Positions 25,517 through 34,200 are shown, counted from the stretch's first letter. The stretch: 64,000 bases of DNA from Flavobacterium hibisci (GCF_020026925.1 NZ_JAIQDW010000019.1:29273-93272), one strand, 5' to 3'. The notes: a model not told the origin generated them from the sequence alone. Numbers and translations are program-made.

Positions 25517-25864
25517 TTAAATTTCTTTTTTTACGAGCATAAAATAATCATTGTCCAAAGACCGATATCCCTGATCGTATAGAAAATAGTAGGTGTTACC
25601 TGTTTTGGTCTGCAAGATATTGGTAAAGAAATCAAAATCAAAACCTTTATTGAGCATTTTTTCCCTGGTTGCCTTAGATTTTCCTTCTGTGTTTAATTCA
25701 GACAAAATTCGGTAATTTTTACGCAGCTTGTTGTTTACATTCCGCATAAAATTGGTACTGTCCTTGTTTATTTTATTGTTGTAGGCATTACGGCAGCTGT
25801 CTGAGCAGAATTTTTTGTCTTCCCGGCCTACAATTTTCTCAGCGCATTCGAGGCATGTTTTCAT
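25517..25864 (-). CDS. Small protein with N-terminal zinc ribbon
   Basis: This 115-residue protein begins MKTCLECAEKIVGREDKKFCSD in part and has the metal-binding spacing C-x2-C...C-x3-C (CLEC and CSDSC), followed by a helical stretch and a strand-rich end. The first part matches the DUF2116-like zinc ribbon. No catalytic residues are apparent. It is co-directional with, and 9 bases upstream of, the M28 peptidase gene. Confidence 0.7.
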   Translation of the reverse strand: MKTCLECAEKIVGREDKKFCSDSCRNAYNNKINKDSTNFMRNVNNKLRKNYRILSELNTEGKSKATREKMLNKGFDFDFFTNILQTKTGNTYYFLYDQGYRSLDNDYFMLVKKEI

Positions 25865-25933
25865 AGATCTGTCTTTATTTGTATAGACAATTTGGTTTTT
25901 ATTTTAAGCGAATTATGGTTTTATATTCTTCAT

Positions 25934-26107
25934 CAGTTCGATTTTATAAATAGCGATACCATTTTTATAAAATCGTATCCAAAACCATTATGTAAACGAG
26001 ACTTCTCGATACATTTTTGGTTAATGAACTTTTGTTTTCAACTACAAACTCAAAAAGCCAAAAACACTCGAAGTGACGTTGTATCTTAGTTATCAAATCT
26101 TTTTTTA
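25934..26107. repeat. Direct repeat, left copy, flanking the GIY-YIG gene
   Basis: About 174 bases match 26407-26580, including a 96-base identical core (25984-26079) containing GAGACTTCTCGATACATTTT and ending in GTGACGT. The outer parts have a few small gaps. This copy follows the stop of the broken GIY-YIG gene and overlaps its last codons. Confidence 0.85.
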
Positions 26108-26378
26108 GATAAATTAACTAAAGTGTCAAAATCACCATTAATCAAGGCTTCCTTTTTCATCCTTGACCATTTTTTAATTTGTTTTTCTTTTTCAATTGCT
26201 AAATTAATATCTGTAAACTCGCAATAAAAAACTAATTCTATTGGTCTTCTATTTATCGTATAGCAATCCGGATAATGCCCAACCTGATGTTCATAAACTC
26301 TTTTTGTAATATTTGAAGTTACTCCTGTATAATAACTTCCATCAGAACATTTAATATATAAACATAAGATTGTTTCAT
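26086..26378 (-). pseudogene. GIY-YIG nuclease gene disrupted by a 1-base frameshift
   Basis: Reading from the ATG at 26378 gives MKQSYVYIL, the normal first strand of a small GIY-YIG nuclease. The next residues (KCSDGSYYTGVTSN...) continue only in another frame, because the A run at 26350-26352 is one base short. In the second frame the protein is intact to its end (EKQIKKWSRMKKEALING) and stops at 26086. Length is that of the usual 90-100-residue family. With the missing base restored, all family motifs are present. The gene sits between two long direct repeats. It could also be a homopolymer sequencing error. Confidence 0.75.
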
Positions 26379-26406
26379 TTTTATCTTTACTTTTTATTCT
26401 ATTCGT

Positions 26407-26580
26407 CAGTTTGAGTAATTTTATTAAATAGCGATAATATTTTTATAAAATTGTATCGAGAACCATTATGTAAACGAGACTTCTCGATACATTTTTGGTT
26501 AATGAACTTTTGTTTTCAACTACAAACTCAAAAAGCCAAAAACACTCGAAGTGACGTCTCTTACTTATTAAATCTTTTTT
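26407..26580. repeat. Direct repeat, right copy, with GIY-YIG 3' remnant
   Basis: This second copy contains the identical 96-base core at 26462-26557. Its right end reads, on the minus strand, AAAAAAAGATTTAATAAGTAA-like codons equivalent to KKRFNK-stop, closely resembling the last codons of the GIY-YIG gene (KKRFDN-stop). It is therefore probably the remains of a second copy of gene plus repeat. It ends 4 bases from the stop of the GNAT-nitrilase gene. Confidence 0.75.
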
Positions 26581-26583
26581 CCA

Positions 26584-28113
26584 TCAAGGATTTATCTTCC
26601 TGACTTCATACAAATCTGTCCTCCTGTCTTTCAGCGTGTGCACACTTCCATGCTCATGTAGTTCTTTCAGTAAATTCAGATCAACATCAACGATCAGCGT
26701 CATTTCAGTGTTTGGAGTGGCTTCGGCTTTAATACCGTTGCTCGGAAAAGCAAAATCCGAAGGTGTAAATACTGCTGCCTGCGCATATTGGATATCCATA
26801 TTATTTACTTTTGGAAGATTCCCTACACAGCCTGCAATCGCCACATAACATTCATTTTCAATGGCACGTGCCTGCGAACAATGTTTTACACGCGTGTAAC
26901 CATTTTGTGTATCGGTCAAAAAAGGAACAAAAAGGATATTCATGCCTTCATCTGCGAGTAATCTTGGAAGTTCAGGGAATTCGACATCGTAACAAATCAG
27001 GATTCCTATTTTTCCGCAATCGGTATCAAAGGTTTTAAATTGGGATCCGCCTTTCATTCCCCAGTGAACCACTTCGTTTGGCGTGATGTGAATTTTGGTA
27101 TACATTTCAGAAGTTCCGTCCCTTTTGCATAAAAAACCAACATTATACAAATTGCCATTTTCTAAATATGGCATACTACCAGTAATGATATTGATGTTGT
27201 ATGAAATAGCCAATTCCTGAAAACGCTTTCTGATCGGGTCAGAATAGCGGGCAAGTTCCCGAATGGCTTCTGCTTCTGATAAATGGTTGTAATCGGCCAT
27301 CAGAGGCGCAATAAAAAGTTCAGGAAATAACGCAAAATCAGATCCGTAGCCCGAAACGACATCAATAAAAAATTCTGACTGTTCGAAAAACTCTTCCAGA
27401 TTATTCAATTGACGCATTTGCCATTGTACAAGACCCAGGCGGATAACGCTTTTTTCGAGATTAATCAGTTTTGGACTTTCGTCATAATAGACGTTGTTCC
27501 ATTCGAGAAGCACAGCAAATTCTTTTGATTCTTCGTCTCCTTCCAGATAATTTTTGATAATCCGCAAAACATGAAAGTCATTGCTCAGCTGGAATGAAAG
27601 CACCGGATCGTGTAATTCTTTGTGTTTTACTTTGTCGATATAATTTTTCGGCGTCATTTTTTTGGAATGCTGCGCATAATTCGGAATTCTTCCTGCAAAA
27701 ACAATGGCTTTTAGATTCAATTGCTCGCACAATTCTTTTCGGGCGTCGTACAAACGTCTGCCCAATCGTAATCCTCGGAAATTAGGATGAATAAAAACAT
27801 CAATTCCATATAAAATTTCCCCATCCGGATTATGGGTAGAAAAGGTATAATCTCCAACAATCTGCCTGTAATTGTGCCTTTTGTCTACTAATTTTTCATC
27901 AACAATAAGGGATAATGCAGAGCCAACCACTTTGCCATCTACTAAAATTACCAGTTGCCCTTCTGGAAATATAGAAAGCAATCTTTCAATATCATTTGCT
28001 CTCCAATAAGAATTGGCCATATCCGGATAAGATTCAACCATAGAGTTTTTGAGTTCTTTATAATCTTCAAATTTTAAATTTCGTAATTCTACTTTGTTGA
28101 TTTTTGTCTGCAT
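26584..28113 (-). CDS. GNAT acetyltransferase / carbon-nitrogen hydrolase fusion
   Basis: This 509-residue protein joins an N-terminal GNAT domain (about 1-205, with NFRGLRLGRRLYDARKELC as the acetyl-CoA loop) to a C-terminal nitrilase-superfamily amidase (about 225-505). The nitrilase triad is visible: Glu265 in FPELF, Lys340 in YTKIHITPNE and Cys374 in LICYDVEFPE. This fusion is known from several bacterial phyla, but the substrate is not established. It has the best promoter in the window (28130-28160) and stands alone. Confidence 0.86.
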   Translation of the reverse strand: MQTKINKVELRNLKFEDYKELKNSMVESYPDMANSYWRANDIERLLSIFPEGQLVILVDGKVVGSALSLIVDEKLVDKRHNYRQIVGDYTFSTHNPDGEILYGIDVFIHPNFRGLRLGRRLYDARKELCEQLNLKAIVFAGRIPNYAQHSKKMTPKNYIDKVKHKELHDPVLSFQLSNDFHVLRIIKNYLEGDEESKEFAVLLEWNNVYYDESPKLINLEKSVIRLGLVQWQMRQLNNLEEFFEQSEFFIDVVSGYGSDFALFPELFIAPLMADYNHLSEAEAIRELARYSDPIRKRFQELAISYNINIITGSMPYLENGNLYNVGFLCKRDGTSEMYTKIHITPNEVVHWGMKGGSQFKTFDTDCGKIGILICYDVEFPELPRLLADEGMNILFVPFLTDTQNGYTRVKHCSQARAIENECYVAIAGCVGNLPKVNNMDIQYAQAAVFTPSDFAFPSNGIKAEATPNTEMTLIVDVDLNLLKELHEHGSVHTLKDRRTDLYEVRKINP

Positions 28114-28129
28114 TTTGTATGATTTATCT

Positions 28130-28160
28130 CAAATATACTAAATTAATTTCCATTTACAAA
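28130..28160 (-). promoter_or_regulatory. Promoter of the GNAT-nitrilase gene
   Basis: On the minus strand TTTG (28157-28160) is followed after 19 bases by TATATTTG (28130-28137), an exact fit to the Bacteroidota promoter TTTG-N19-TAnnTTTG. The -7 box ends 16 bases upstream of the start codon. Confidence 0.75.
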
Positions 28161-28291
28161 CGGTTACAAACAGTTACAACCGAAAGTAAATAGTTGATAA
28201 CCGACTAATTTTTGAGACTCGCCACATCTTTGCATCGTTGAATTTGACGAACGATTCAATTTATATAAACCTTTAAAAAATAGTATACGCC

Positions 28292-28615
28292 ATGAAAAAC
28301 AAAGTACAATTAATCGGTAACGTAGGTAATGACCCTGAAATCAAAACATTAGACAGCGGAAGAAAATTAGCACATCTAAGTATTGCCACCAACGAGAAAT
28401 ACACTAATGATAAAGGTGAAAAAGTGGAGCAAACCGAATGGCATCGTGTTACTGCCTGGGGCAAAACCGCCGAAATTATCGAAAAATATGTAGTAAAAGG
28501 AAAAGAAGTCGCCGTTGAAGGAAAACTGACACACAGAAGCTATGACGATAAAAACGGAGAGAAACGTTATGTTACAGAAATTGTGGTAAACGAAATCTTG
28601 CTGCTCAGCAGATAA
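28292..28615 (+). CDS. ssb: Short single-stranded DNA-binding protein
   Basis: This 107-residue protein is an SSB OB-fold (KNKVQLIGNVGNDPEIK at the start; EWHRVTAWGKTAEI; EVAVEGKLTHRSYDD). It lacks the disordered acidic tail (usually ending DDDIPF) through which the main SSB recruits repair and replication proteins. It is thus probably an accessory SSB, with a full-length ssb elsewhere in the genome. It stands alone, followed by a strong terminator. Confidence 0.9.
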   Translation: MKNKVQLIGNVGNDPEIKTLDSGRKLAHLSIATNEKYTNDKGEKVEQTEWHRVTAWGKTAEIIEKYVVKGKEVAVEGKLTHRSYDDKNGEKRYVTEIVVNEILLLSR

Positions 28616-28632
28616 GATTTCAATTGTTGATT

Positions 28633-28667
28633 AAACCCGACAGGCTTTAAAAACCTGTCGGGTTTTA
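28633..28667 (+). terminator. Terminator after ssb
   Basis: AAACCCGACAGG (28633-28644) pairs with CCTGTCGGGTTT (from 28654) followed by Ts. It lies 17 bases after the ssb stop and before the convergent DUF2461 gene. Confidence 0.82.
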
Positions 28668-28682
28668 TTTTGAAAACAAATT

Positions 28683-29375
28683 TTACAATATCGAAGCCCC
28701 ATTTATATCAGTTGTCAGTACTTCGCTCATATAATCAAAAAATGGTCTCATGTTTTTGAATGTGTCTAAAGCCTGTTCTAAGAAAAGTGCGTTCAAGACT
28801 TCTTCATCTGTAAAACGTTTGATTACCAAAAATTGTTTGAAACGAAGGAGGTCAATTGCGGGATGATCTACACCAAAGCCTGCTGGTTTTGTTTTGAGTT
28901 GCTCTCCTTGTAAAGTTCCAAAATTACTGATGAAAGATTTTGAATTTAAAATTTTCCGAAACGTTTCCGGATCCTGGGCAAATTCAGTTCTAATCCTCTT
29001 TAGATCTGCCGCATTAGGTCCCCAAAAACCACCTGCAAAAAAGCTGTTTCCTTTTTCAAGATGAAAATAATAACCGCCTCGTCTTGCTGCTGTTGCACGT
29101 GTATAGCTGCCTCCCCAAAATGTTTTAAAAGGCGTTTTGTCTTTAGAAAAACGAATGTCACGATAAATTCGGTACACACTTTTTTTACCAGATTTGGTTT
29201 CCAGAACATCTGTTTTGGAAAGTTGCTGAAGCAAAGCATCTGCAAAAGCTTCAATATGGCTTAATTCGATTAGATATTCCTGTTTATGTGCTTCAAACCA
29301 GTGTTTGTTATTGTTTTCTTTAAGCAGCTGTAAAAAATCAAGAGCAGATTGTGGAATTATGATTTGGTTTTTCAT
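28683..29375 (-). CDS. DUF2461-family protein
   Basis: This 230-residue protein belongs to the DUF2461 (TIGR02453) family. Recognisable pieces are the N-terminal LKENNNKHWFEAHKQEY, the central IYRDIRFSKDKTPFKT and GGYYFHLEKGNSFFAGGFW. The fold and activity of the family are not known to me. No signal peptide. It lies downstream of a terminator that ends the Lys-rich small gene and so has its own transcript. Confidence 0.88.
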   Translation of the reverse strand: MKNQIIIPQSALDFLQLLKENNNKHWFEAHKQEYLIELSHIEAFADALLQQLSKTDVLETKSGKKSVYRIYRDIRFSKDKTPFKTFWGGSYTRATAARRGGYYFHLEKGNSFFAGGFWGPNAADLKRIRTEFAQDPETFRKILNSKSFISNFGTLQGEQLKTKPAGFGVDHPAIDLLRFKQFLVIKRFTDEEVLNALFLEQALDTFKNMRPFFDYMSEVLTTDINGASIL

Positions 29376-29425
29376 ATAAATTTTAGTGTCTTTTAAAATC
29401 AGAAACGAACCGCAATTTAAACTAA

Positions 29426-29455
29426 AAAACCCACCAAAGAAATCTGGTGGGTTTT
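29426..29455 (-). terminator. Terminator after the Lys-rich small gene
   Basis: AAAACCCACCA (29426-29436) pairs with TGGTGGGTTTT (29445-29455), flanked by A and T runs. It lies 10 bases beyond the minus-strand stop at 29466. Confidence 0.75.
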
Positions 29456-29465
29456 ATATGTATTG

Positions 29466-29651
29466 TTAAGCAGTCTTTTTTAATAAATCAAACATAGGAC
29501 AGCGTGAGCAACGTTTCTTTTCACTTTTTTTATATTTCTCACAGCAAGAAGATTTACAGTTTTCAACCTTCTTAAGTTTATCAAGGATGTCTTTATTCTT
29601 TTTTTTCTTTTTATCCTTTTTTTTGTCCTTGTCTTTTTCTTTCTTGCTCAA
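29466..29651 (-). CDS. Small Lys-rich, Cys-containing protein
   Basis: This 61-residue protein has an extremely basic first half (MSKKEKDKDKKKDKKKKKNK) and a C-terminal cysteine motif: CKSSCCEKYKKSEKKRCSRC. The cysteines could bind a metal. It begins 79 bases downstream of ferritin in the same direction and has its own terminator. Similar small proteins occur in Flavobacteria but have no assigned role. The strong lysine bias makes a false frame possible, but the ordered cysteine end and the terminator support it. Confidence 0.62.
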   Translation of the reverse strand: MSKKEKDKDKKKDKKKKKNKDILDKLKKVENCKSSCCEKYKKSEKKRCSRCPMFDLLKKTA

Positions 29652-29730
29652 TTTTCCTCTGTATTAAAAACAGTGACAAATATAAACAGAAAATATTATT
29701 TTTATATATTCTAAATAAACTTTAACGTTT

Positions 29731-30249
29731 TTATTTTGGATTAATAGCAATTGAACTTGTAACAGTTAACTGCTGAATATCACGGTCAAACAAGTAAAGT
29801 CCGCCTTTATCTTCGCCAATTAAGTTGATTTTGTCCAAAATAGATTTAGCTGTCGCTTCTTCTTCTATTTGTTCGGAAACATACCATTGTAAAAAATTGT
29901 GTGTAGCATAATCTTTCTCTTCAAAAGTAATGTGTACCAATTCGTTAATCGATTGTGAAACAAAAAGTTCGTGATTGTAAAGCTCCTCAAACATCTCTTT
30001 AAAGGTGGAATAGGAAATTCTCGGTGCTTTTAGATCTGTAATCTGAGCGTGTCCGCCACGTTCGTTTACATATTTTACGAGTTTAAGCATATGTGCACGC
30101 TCTTCATCAGACTGGGTGTACATAAACTGGGCGATTCCTTCTAATCCGTGTACTTCGGCCCAGCAAGCCATTGACAGGTACGTTTGTGAAGATTCTGCTT
30201 CTATTCGGATTTGCTTATTTAAAGCCGTTTCAATATTTTTTGATAACAT
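29731..30249 (-). CDS. Ferritin
   Basis: This 172-residue protein is a non-haem bacterial ferritin (FtnA type). The ferroxidase centre residues lie in IRIEAESSQTYLSM (Glu and Tyr), EERAHMLKL and EQIEEEATAK. The four-helix bundle length and the C-terminal short helix are normal. Assembled as a 24-mer it oxidises and stores iron in the cytoplasm. It is transcribed alone or with the Lys-rich gene downstream. No Fur-like box could be identified with confidence. Confidence 0.93.
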   Translation of the reverse strand: MLSKNIETALNKQIRIEAESSQTYLSMACWAEVHGLEGIAQFMYTQSDEERAHMLKLVKYVNERGGHAQITDLKAPRISYSTFKEMFEELYNHELFVSQSINELVHITFEEKDYATHNFLQWYVSEQIEEEATAKSILDKINLIGEDKGGLYLFDRDIQQLTVTSSIAINPK

Positions 30250-30335
30250 AATGTGTGTCTTTTTTGTAAAATTAACGAAAATAATTCAAAACCATTTTTT
30301 GGGAGGTCCAAAACTAAGAACATTTCGATTAATCC

Positions 30336-31805
30336 TTAGAATTTAAGATCCTCAAACTGGTAAGGTTTTGAAAGAGAGGCCCTGTTGATGATCGGATTTC
30401 TTTCTTCATAATAAAACCCATCTGTGAATTTACGCATAATGTATTGTTTTGAAACCACATCATAATAACCTAAAATGTAATACTCTTTTAGTTTAAGAAT
30501 ATTTTGCAGCGAAATATTTTTATTGGTACTTAAATAATAAAAAACATTATCAATAGCCAAAGGTTCTGATTGTTTGCTGTTTACAAATTCTAAATCCTGA
30601 TTTAGCATCGCGTCAAAATAAGCCATTTTGCTTTGATACTCCGAATATCCCCCATATCCATTATCAAAAAAATCTGCCAATAAGTTGCCTTGTATGTAAT
30701 CGTAACCTGAAATCTGATATTCTGCAAATCCACCAAAAGACACGGACGTGTTTTTATGGTTTTTAAAAACTGTTATTCCTGCGTTTAGTGTAGAAAGCTG
30801 TTTTAAAAATTTCTCGGTCGTTTTTATTTCCTGAGGCTTTTTATCGTTTATCTGTAGAAAGAAAGGCGAATTTTTAAAACGGATTGAGTCTTTTTTTGAA
30901 ACAGAGATACTTTTTAACGTTTTTTCTGAATCAAAATCTTTGATGTTGAATAAAAATTCCTCTTTAGAAGTTTTGATTTGAAGGATTTTATTTTCGTAAA
31001 TGAAAGAATTAGAGGATCTGGATTCCTTGTCAGATACGGGCTGAATAAAGTTTTTCTCGGTAATATTTGTAGTGGTCAGGTCAAGATCTAAAACCTGGGT
31101 CTTTTTCAGGCTGTAATCAAAACTCAAAAAGATATGACCCTCTGAGATATACATTTTGGTTTTATGAACTGTTTTGTCTAAAGTATTAAAACTATCAGGA
31201 TCCATTTTTTCAATAGGATAATATCGGATAACGGTATTGAAAGCCAAATTTTGTCCTTTATCATTCTGAAACAGTATTCCGGATAGATCGAACATTTTTA
31301 CTTCAGCTTTTCCGTTATTAAACTCATAAAGTAGCAGATGCTGTTGATTTGTTTCCTTACACAGCATATAAAACATATTGTTTTTTTGAAAAGTGGTTAT
31401 AATGTATTCAGTAGTTGGAGGCAAATCAAAATTTAAAGCCTTTGAAGTTTTGGTTTCAGGAAAATATTTAATGATTCTGATGTTTCTTAAATTATCGGTT
31501 GCCCAGTAAAGCAGCGGATTTCCGTCATCGCTGATACTATGCCCTATTAAAGATCTGTTTTCTGCCATTTTTATAGAATCGGTAAATTGATATTTTAAAA
31601 ACAGCGATTTATTGTACTTTAAGATATTAATGAATTTATCATCGGCCGCAAAAACATAAATATCATTTGTTTTTACATCTTCAACGTTCAGGATCTGACC
31701 ATTTTCTAAAGGTCTGCTTAAATTTAAGGCAAAAGAATTTAATACCGTCTGACTTAGCAGGACAGCATTATAAAACAAACACAAAAGGAGTAACAGTTTT
31801 TTCAT
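30336..31805 (-). CDS. Secreted protein of unknown function, paralogue of 34233-35654
   Basis: This 489-residue protein has a signal peptide (LLLLLCLFYNAVLLSQ) and no membrane segment afterwards, so it goes to the periplasm or surface. The body is made of beta strands with many aromatic and Asn/Asp positions. It shares layout and the C-terminal motif (YYILGYYDVVSKQYIMRKF) with the protein encoded at 34233-35654 (YYLGYYDSKTKEYIFRKF). The fold may be a beta-propeller-like structure, but I see no named domain. It lies 50 bases downstream of the CAT-like gene. Confidence 0.75.
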   Translation of the reverse strand: MKKLLLLLCLFYNAVLLSQTVLNSFALNLSRPLENGQILNVEDVKTNDIYVFAADDKFINILKYNKSLFLKYQFTDSIKMAENRSLIGHSISDDGNPLLYWATDNLRNIRIIKYFPETKTSKALNFDLPPTTEYIITTFQKNNMFYMLCKETNQQHLLLYEFNNGKAEVKMFDLSGILFQNDKGQNLAFNTVIRYYPIEKMDPDSFNTLDKTVHKTKMYISEGHIFLSFDYSLKKTQVLDLDLTTTNITEKNFIQPVSDKESRSSNSFIYENKILQIKTSKEEFLFNIKDFDSEKTLKSISVSKKDSIRFKNSPFFLQINDKKPQEIKTTEKFLKQLSTLNAGITVFKNHKNTSVSFGGFAEYQISGYDYIQGNLLADFFDNGYGGYSEYQSKMAYFDAMLNQDLEFVNSKQSEPLAIDNVFYYLSTNKNISLQNILKLKEYYILGYYDVVSKQYIMRKFTDGFYYEERNPIINRASLSKPYQFEDLKF

Positions 31806-31855
31806 ATGTTTCTGCGGTCAAAAATCATTCCAAATATTTGTTTATCAGTTTGTTG

Positions 31856-32485
31856 TTATTTATTCATTACTTCCTGAAAAAGATCAACAAAATGACCTAC
31901 ATGCAAGCCGTCCATTAATCCGTGGTGAACATGTACAGACATTGTCATGGTTTTTTTTCCGGTTGATGAAGTCATCATTTTTCCAAAAGAAATTTTAGGG
32001 CAGCTGTCTGGATAAGAATAACTTCGTGCGTGCGAAATCGAAGTAAAATTTAACCATGGAATTGCCGAAAAGTGAATCAAATTATCATCATCAAATGATC
32101 TTGTAAAAAGTCCCGTTGTATTTTGGATCCGATTAATTTCTGCATGAGCATTCTTTTCAAAAATCCTATAATCAGGATTATACTCAATTAATGAAAACCC
32201 GAAAGTCTCATCTTTACGGCCAATAGTAGCCGATGCATCTATACGATCATTAATGTAAATCTGATTTTCAGCAATTCGGTATTTAAAATTTTCAACCGAA
32301 TTTACCGCTGCCAGGGTTTTATGCAGGTAAAAGATAAAAAAAGAAGTTTTTAGGTCTTTAGCGGTTTGATAAGCTTTTGTACAATCAATTTCGACAGTAA
32401 CGCCAAAAAAAGGTTCTTCCATTTTACTGAAATGTTCAAAATGCTCTTTTCTATTCCAGTTTTCTAAATCTAAAAGGGTTTTCAT
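31856..32485 (-). CDS. Chloramphenicol acetyltransferase-like (CatA-type) acyltransferase
   Basis: This 209-residue protein matches the chloramphenicol acetyltransferase fold in length and motif. The catalytic histidine is in VHVHHGLMDGLHVG, the family H-H-x3-D-G signature, and FSAIPWLNFTSISHAR is the substrate-pocket segment. Chromosomal Bacteroidota members of this family often are not resistance enzymes, so drug resistance should not be assumed. Start and stop overlap the HAD gene by one base (TAATG), so they are coupled. Confidence 0.78.
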   Translation of the reverse strand: MKTLLDLENWNRKEHFEHFSKMEEPFFGVTVEIDCTKAYQTAKDLKTSFFIFYLHKTLAAVNSVENFKYRIAENQIYINDRIDASATIGRKDETFGFSLIEYNPDYRIFEKNAHAEINRIQNTTGLFTRSFDDDNLIHFSAIPWLNFTSISHARSYSYPDSCPKISFGKMMTSSTGKKTMTMSVHVHHGLMDGLHVGHFVDLFQEVMNK

Positions 32486-33192
32486 TATACTAAATTAGGA
32501 ACAACTTCAGTTATTTTTTCGAATGAGCTAAAATGCTCGTGTTCTACCTTGTGATTGATTTTTTCATGTTCCCAGGTGGTATGAAACGGAATATGAACGG
32601 CATATCCGCCAATTCCTAAAACCGGTAATACATCTGATTTTAATGAATTTCCAATCATCAAAAATTCATGTGCCTGAATGTCCAGACGCCCTAGCAATTT
32701 TTGATAATCAATTTCCTGTTTATCTGACATCACTTCGATATGGTGAAAATAATGTCCAAGACCTGAACGATGCAATTTGCTGTGCTGGTCTTTTAAATCG
32801 CCTTTTGTAGCTACGACCAGTTTGTATTTACCGTGTAAAGCCTGCAATGTTTCTTCGATTCCGTCTAAAAGTTCGATAGGTTTTTCCAGCAGTTCTTTTC
32901 CGTATTGGATGATTTTTTCAATGACTTCAACCGGAATGGTATTGTTTGAAATTTTCATTGCTGCTTCAATCATCGATAAAATATACCCTTTGATTCCGTA
33001 TCCGTACAAAGGCAAATTATCGATTTCAATTTTAAACAATTCCTGCGAGATTCCCTGATGCGAAAGATAATCTTCCATCAGGGCGCAAAATTTATGTTCT
33101 GTTTCCTGGAAGTAAGGTTCGTTAACAAATAAAGTATCATCGGCATCAAATGCGATTACTTTTAAATTGGGTATTTTATTTCTATGTAACAT
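32485..33192 (-). CDS. HAD-family hydrolase
   Basis: This 235-residue protein begins MLHRNKIPNLK and has the HAD motifs: VIAFDADDTLF (nucleophile Asp), VVATKG (motif II Thr) and LMIGNSLKSDVLPVLG (motif IV). The cap is of the helical type. It is a phosphatase with unknown substrate. The frame is open to a TTG at 33261, but the ATG at 33192 gives the normal family start. It is translationally coupled to the CAT-like gene. Confidence 0.86.
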   Translation of the reverse strand: MLHRNKIPNLKVIAFDADDTLFVNEPYFQETEHKFCALMEDYLSHQGISQELFKIEIDNLPLYGYGIKGYILSMIEAAMKISNNTIPVEVIEKIIQYGKELLEKPIELLDGIEETLQALHGKYKLVVATKGDLKDQHSKLHRSGLGHYFHHIEVMSDKQEIDYQKLLGRLDIQAHEFLMIGNSLKSDVLPVLGIGGYAVHIPFHTTWEHEKINHKVEHEHFSSFEKITEVVPNLV

Positions 33193-33263
33193 GGTATATT
33201 TTGTTTCACGTTTGAAGTTTTCTTTGTTTGAAGTTTCTGATAATAAAATCAAAATCTGCAATT

Positions 33264-34145
33264 TTAAGAAAACAGTTTCTTTAATGTAATTGTCTTATCG
33301 TAAAAAGTAATCCGGATTCCAAAAAGTAATATGATTCCACCTAAAACCATTTGTAAAGTTATTTTTTCTTCCAAAAACAACCAAGCTAATAGGGAAGTAA
33401 TTACTGCCTGACTTAACAAACTAAGCGAAACTCTCGTAGCACGCATATGCTGTGTCGCATAACTAACCGAAAGCCACGCACACAACTGGCAGATTACAGC
33501 CTGTAATACTAACACAAACCAGCCTGTATCTGAAAATCCTGTAAAAGGCTCATTTAAGACATAACACAAAATTCCCAAATAAATACTTGAAGCTATTAAA
33601 CTGATTGTCATGAAAGTTAAAACATCAATCTCAGAAAGTACATTTTTGCTGACCAGAAGATAAATTGAATATAAGATCCCGGATAAAACAGCAAACAGAA
33701 AAGCCTGATTGAAATTCAATTCCACGAAAAATTCAAAGCCAACCAAAGTCACCATTCCGAATAAAGAAACGACAGTTCCAATCCAAAAGTTGGTCGCAGG
33801 TTTTGATTTGAGGAACAAAAAAGAACCAACACCAACCCAGACCGGAGACAAATTTGTCAATAAAGATGCCTGAGTAGCACTCGAATCCTGAATAGAAATA
33901 TTCCAAACCGCAACATCTGAGGCGAACAAAATTCCGCAAAGCCCTGCTAAAAAGATGAATTTTAACGTTGGCAGTTTAAAGTTTTTACTTAAAAGGACAT
34001 AAGGCAAAAGCAATGTAACTGCAAAAAACATCCGGTAAAAAGCAGAGATTAATCCGGGAGTTAATTTCAGTTTTACCAGTATCGGAAAAATAGAAATGCA
34101 GAGAATGCCGCAGATTAAAGCCAATCTTGGTTTTGTAAGTTTCAT
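33264..34145 (-). CDS. DMT/EamA-family transporter
   Basis: This 293-residue inner-membrane protein has ten hydrophobic segments in two EamA halves (LALICGILCISIFPILV at the start of half 1; GILYSIYLLVSKNVLSEIDV at the start of half 2). Members export metabolites, amino acids or drugs; the substrate is unknown. It precedes the HAD and CAT-like genes with short gaps, suggesting one transcript. A terminator separates it from the upstream secreted-protein gene. Confidence 0.87.
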   Translation of the reverse strand: MKLTKPRLALICGILCISIFPILVKLKLTPGLISAFYRMFFAVTLLLPYVLLSKNFKLPTLKFIFLAGLCGILFASDVAVWNISIQDSSATQASLLTNLSPVWVGVGSFLFLKSKPATNFWIGTVVSLFGMVTLVGFEFFVELNFNQAFLFAVLSGILYSIYLLVSKNVLSEIDVLTFMTISLIASSIYLGILCYVLNEPFTGFSDTGWFVLVLQAVICQLCAWLSVSYATQHMRATRVSLSLLSQAVITSLLAWLFLEEKITLQMVLGGIILLFGIRITFYDKTITLKKLFS

Positions 34146-34200
34146 ATTGTTTTATTAGTCGAAATGCAAAATTAGTATTTTGAAAGTTTTATCAGAAAAA

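Noticed and set aside
31856..32485. CAT-like gene as a drug-resistance determinant
   Set aside because: Chromosomal context with HAD and DMT genes and no mobile element; family membership alone does not show chloramphenicol resistance.
33193..33261. Longer start for the HAD hydrolase
   Set aside because: It would begin with TTG and add 23 residues not seen in the family; the ATG at 33192 is normal.
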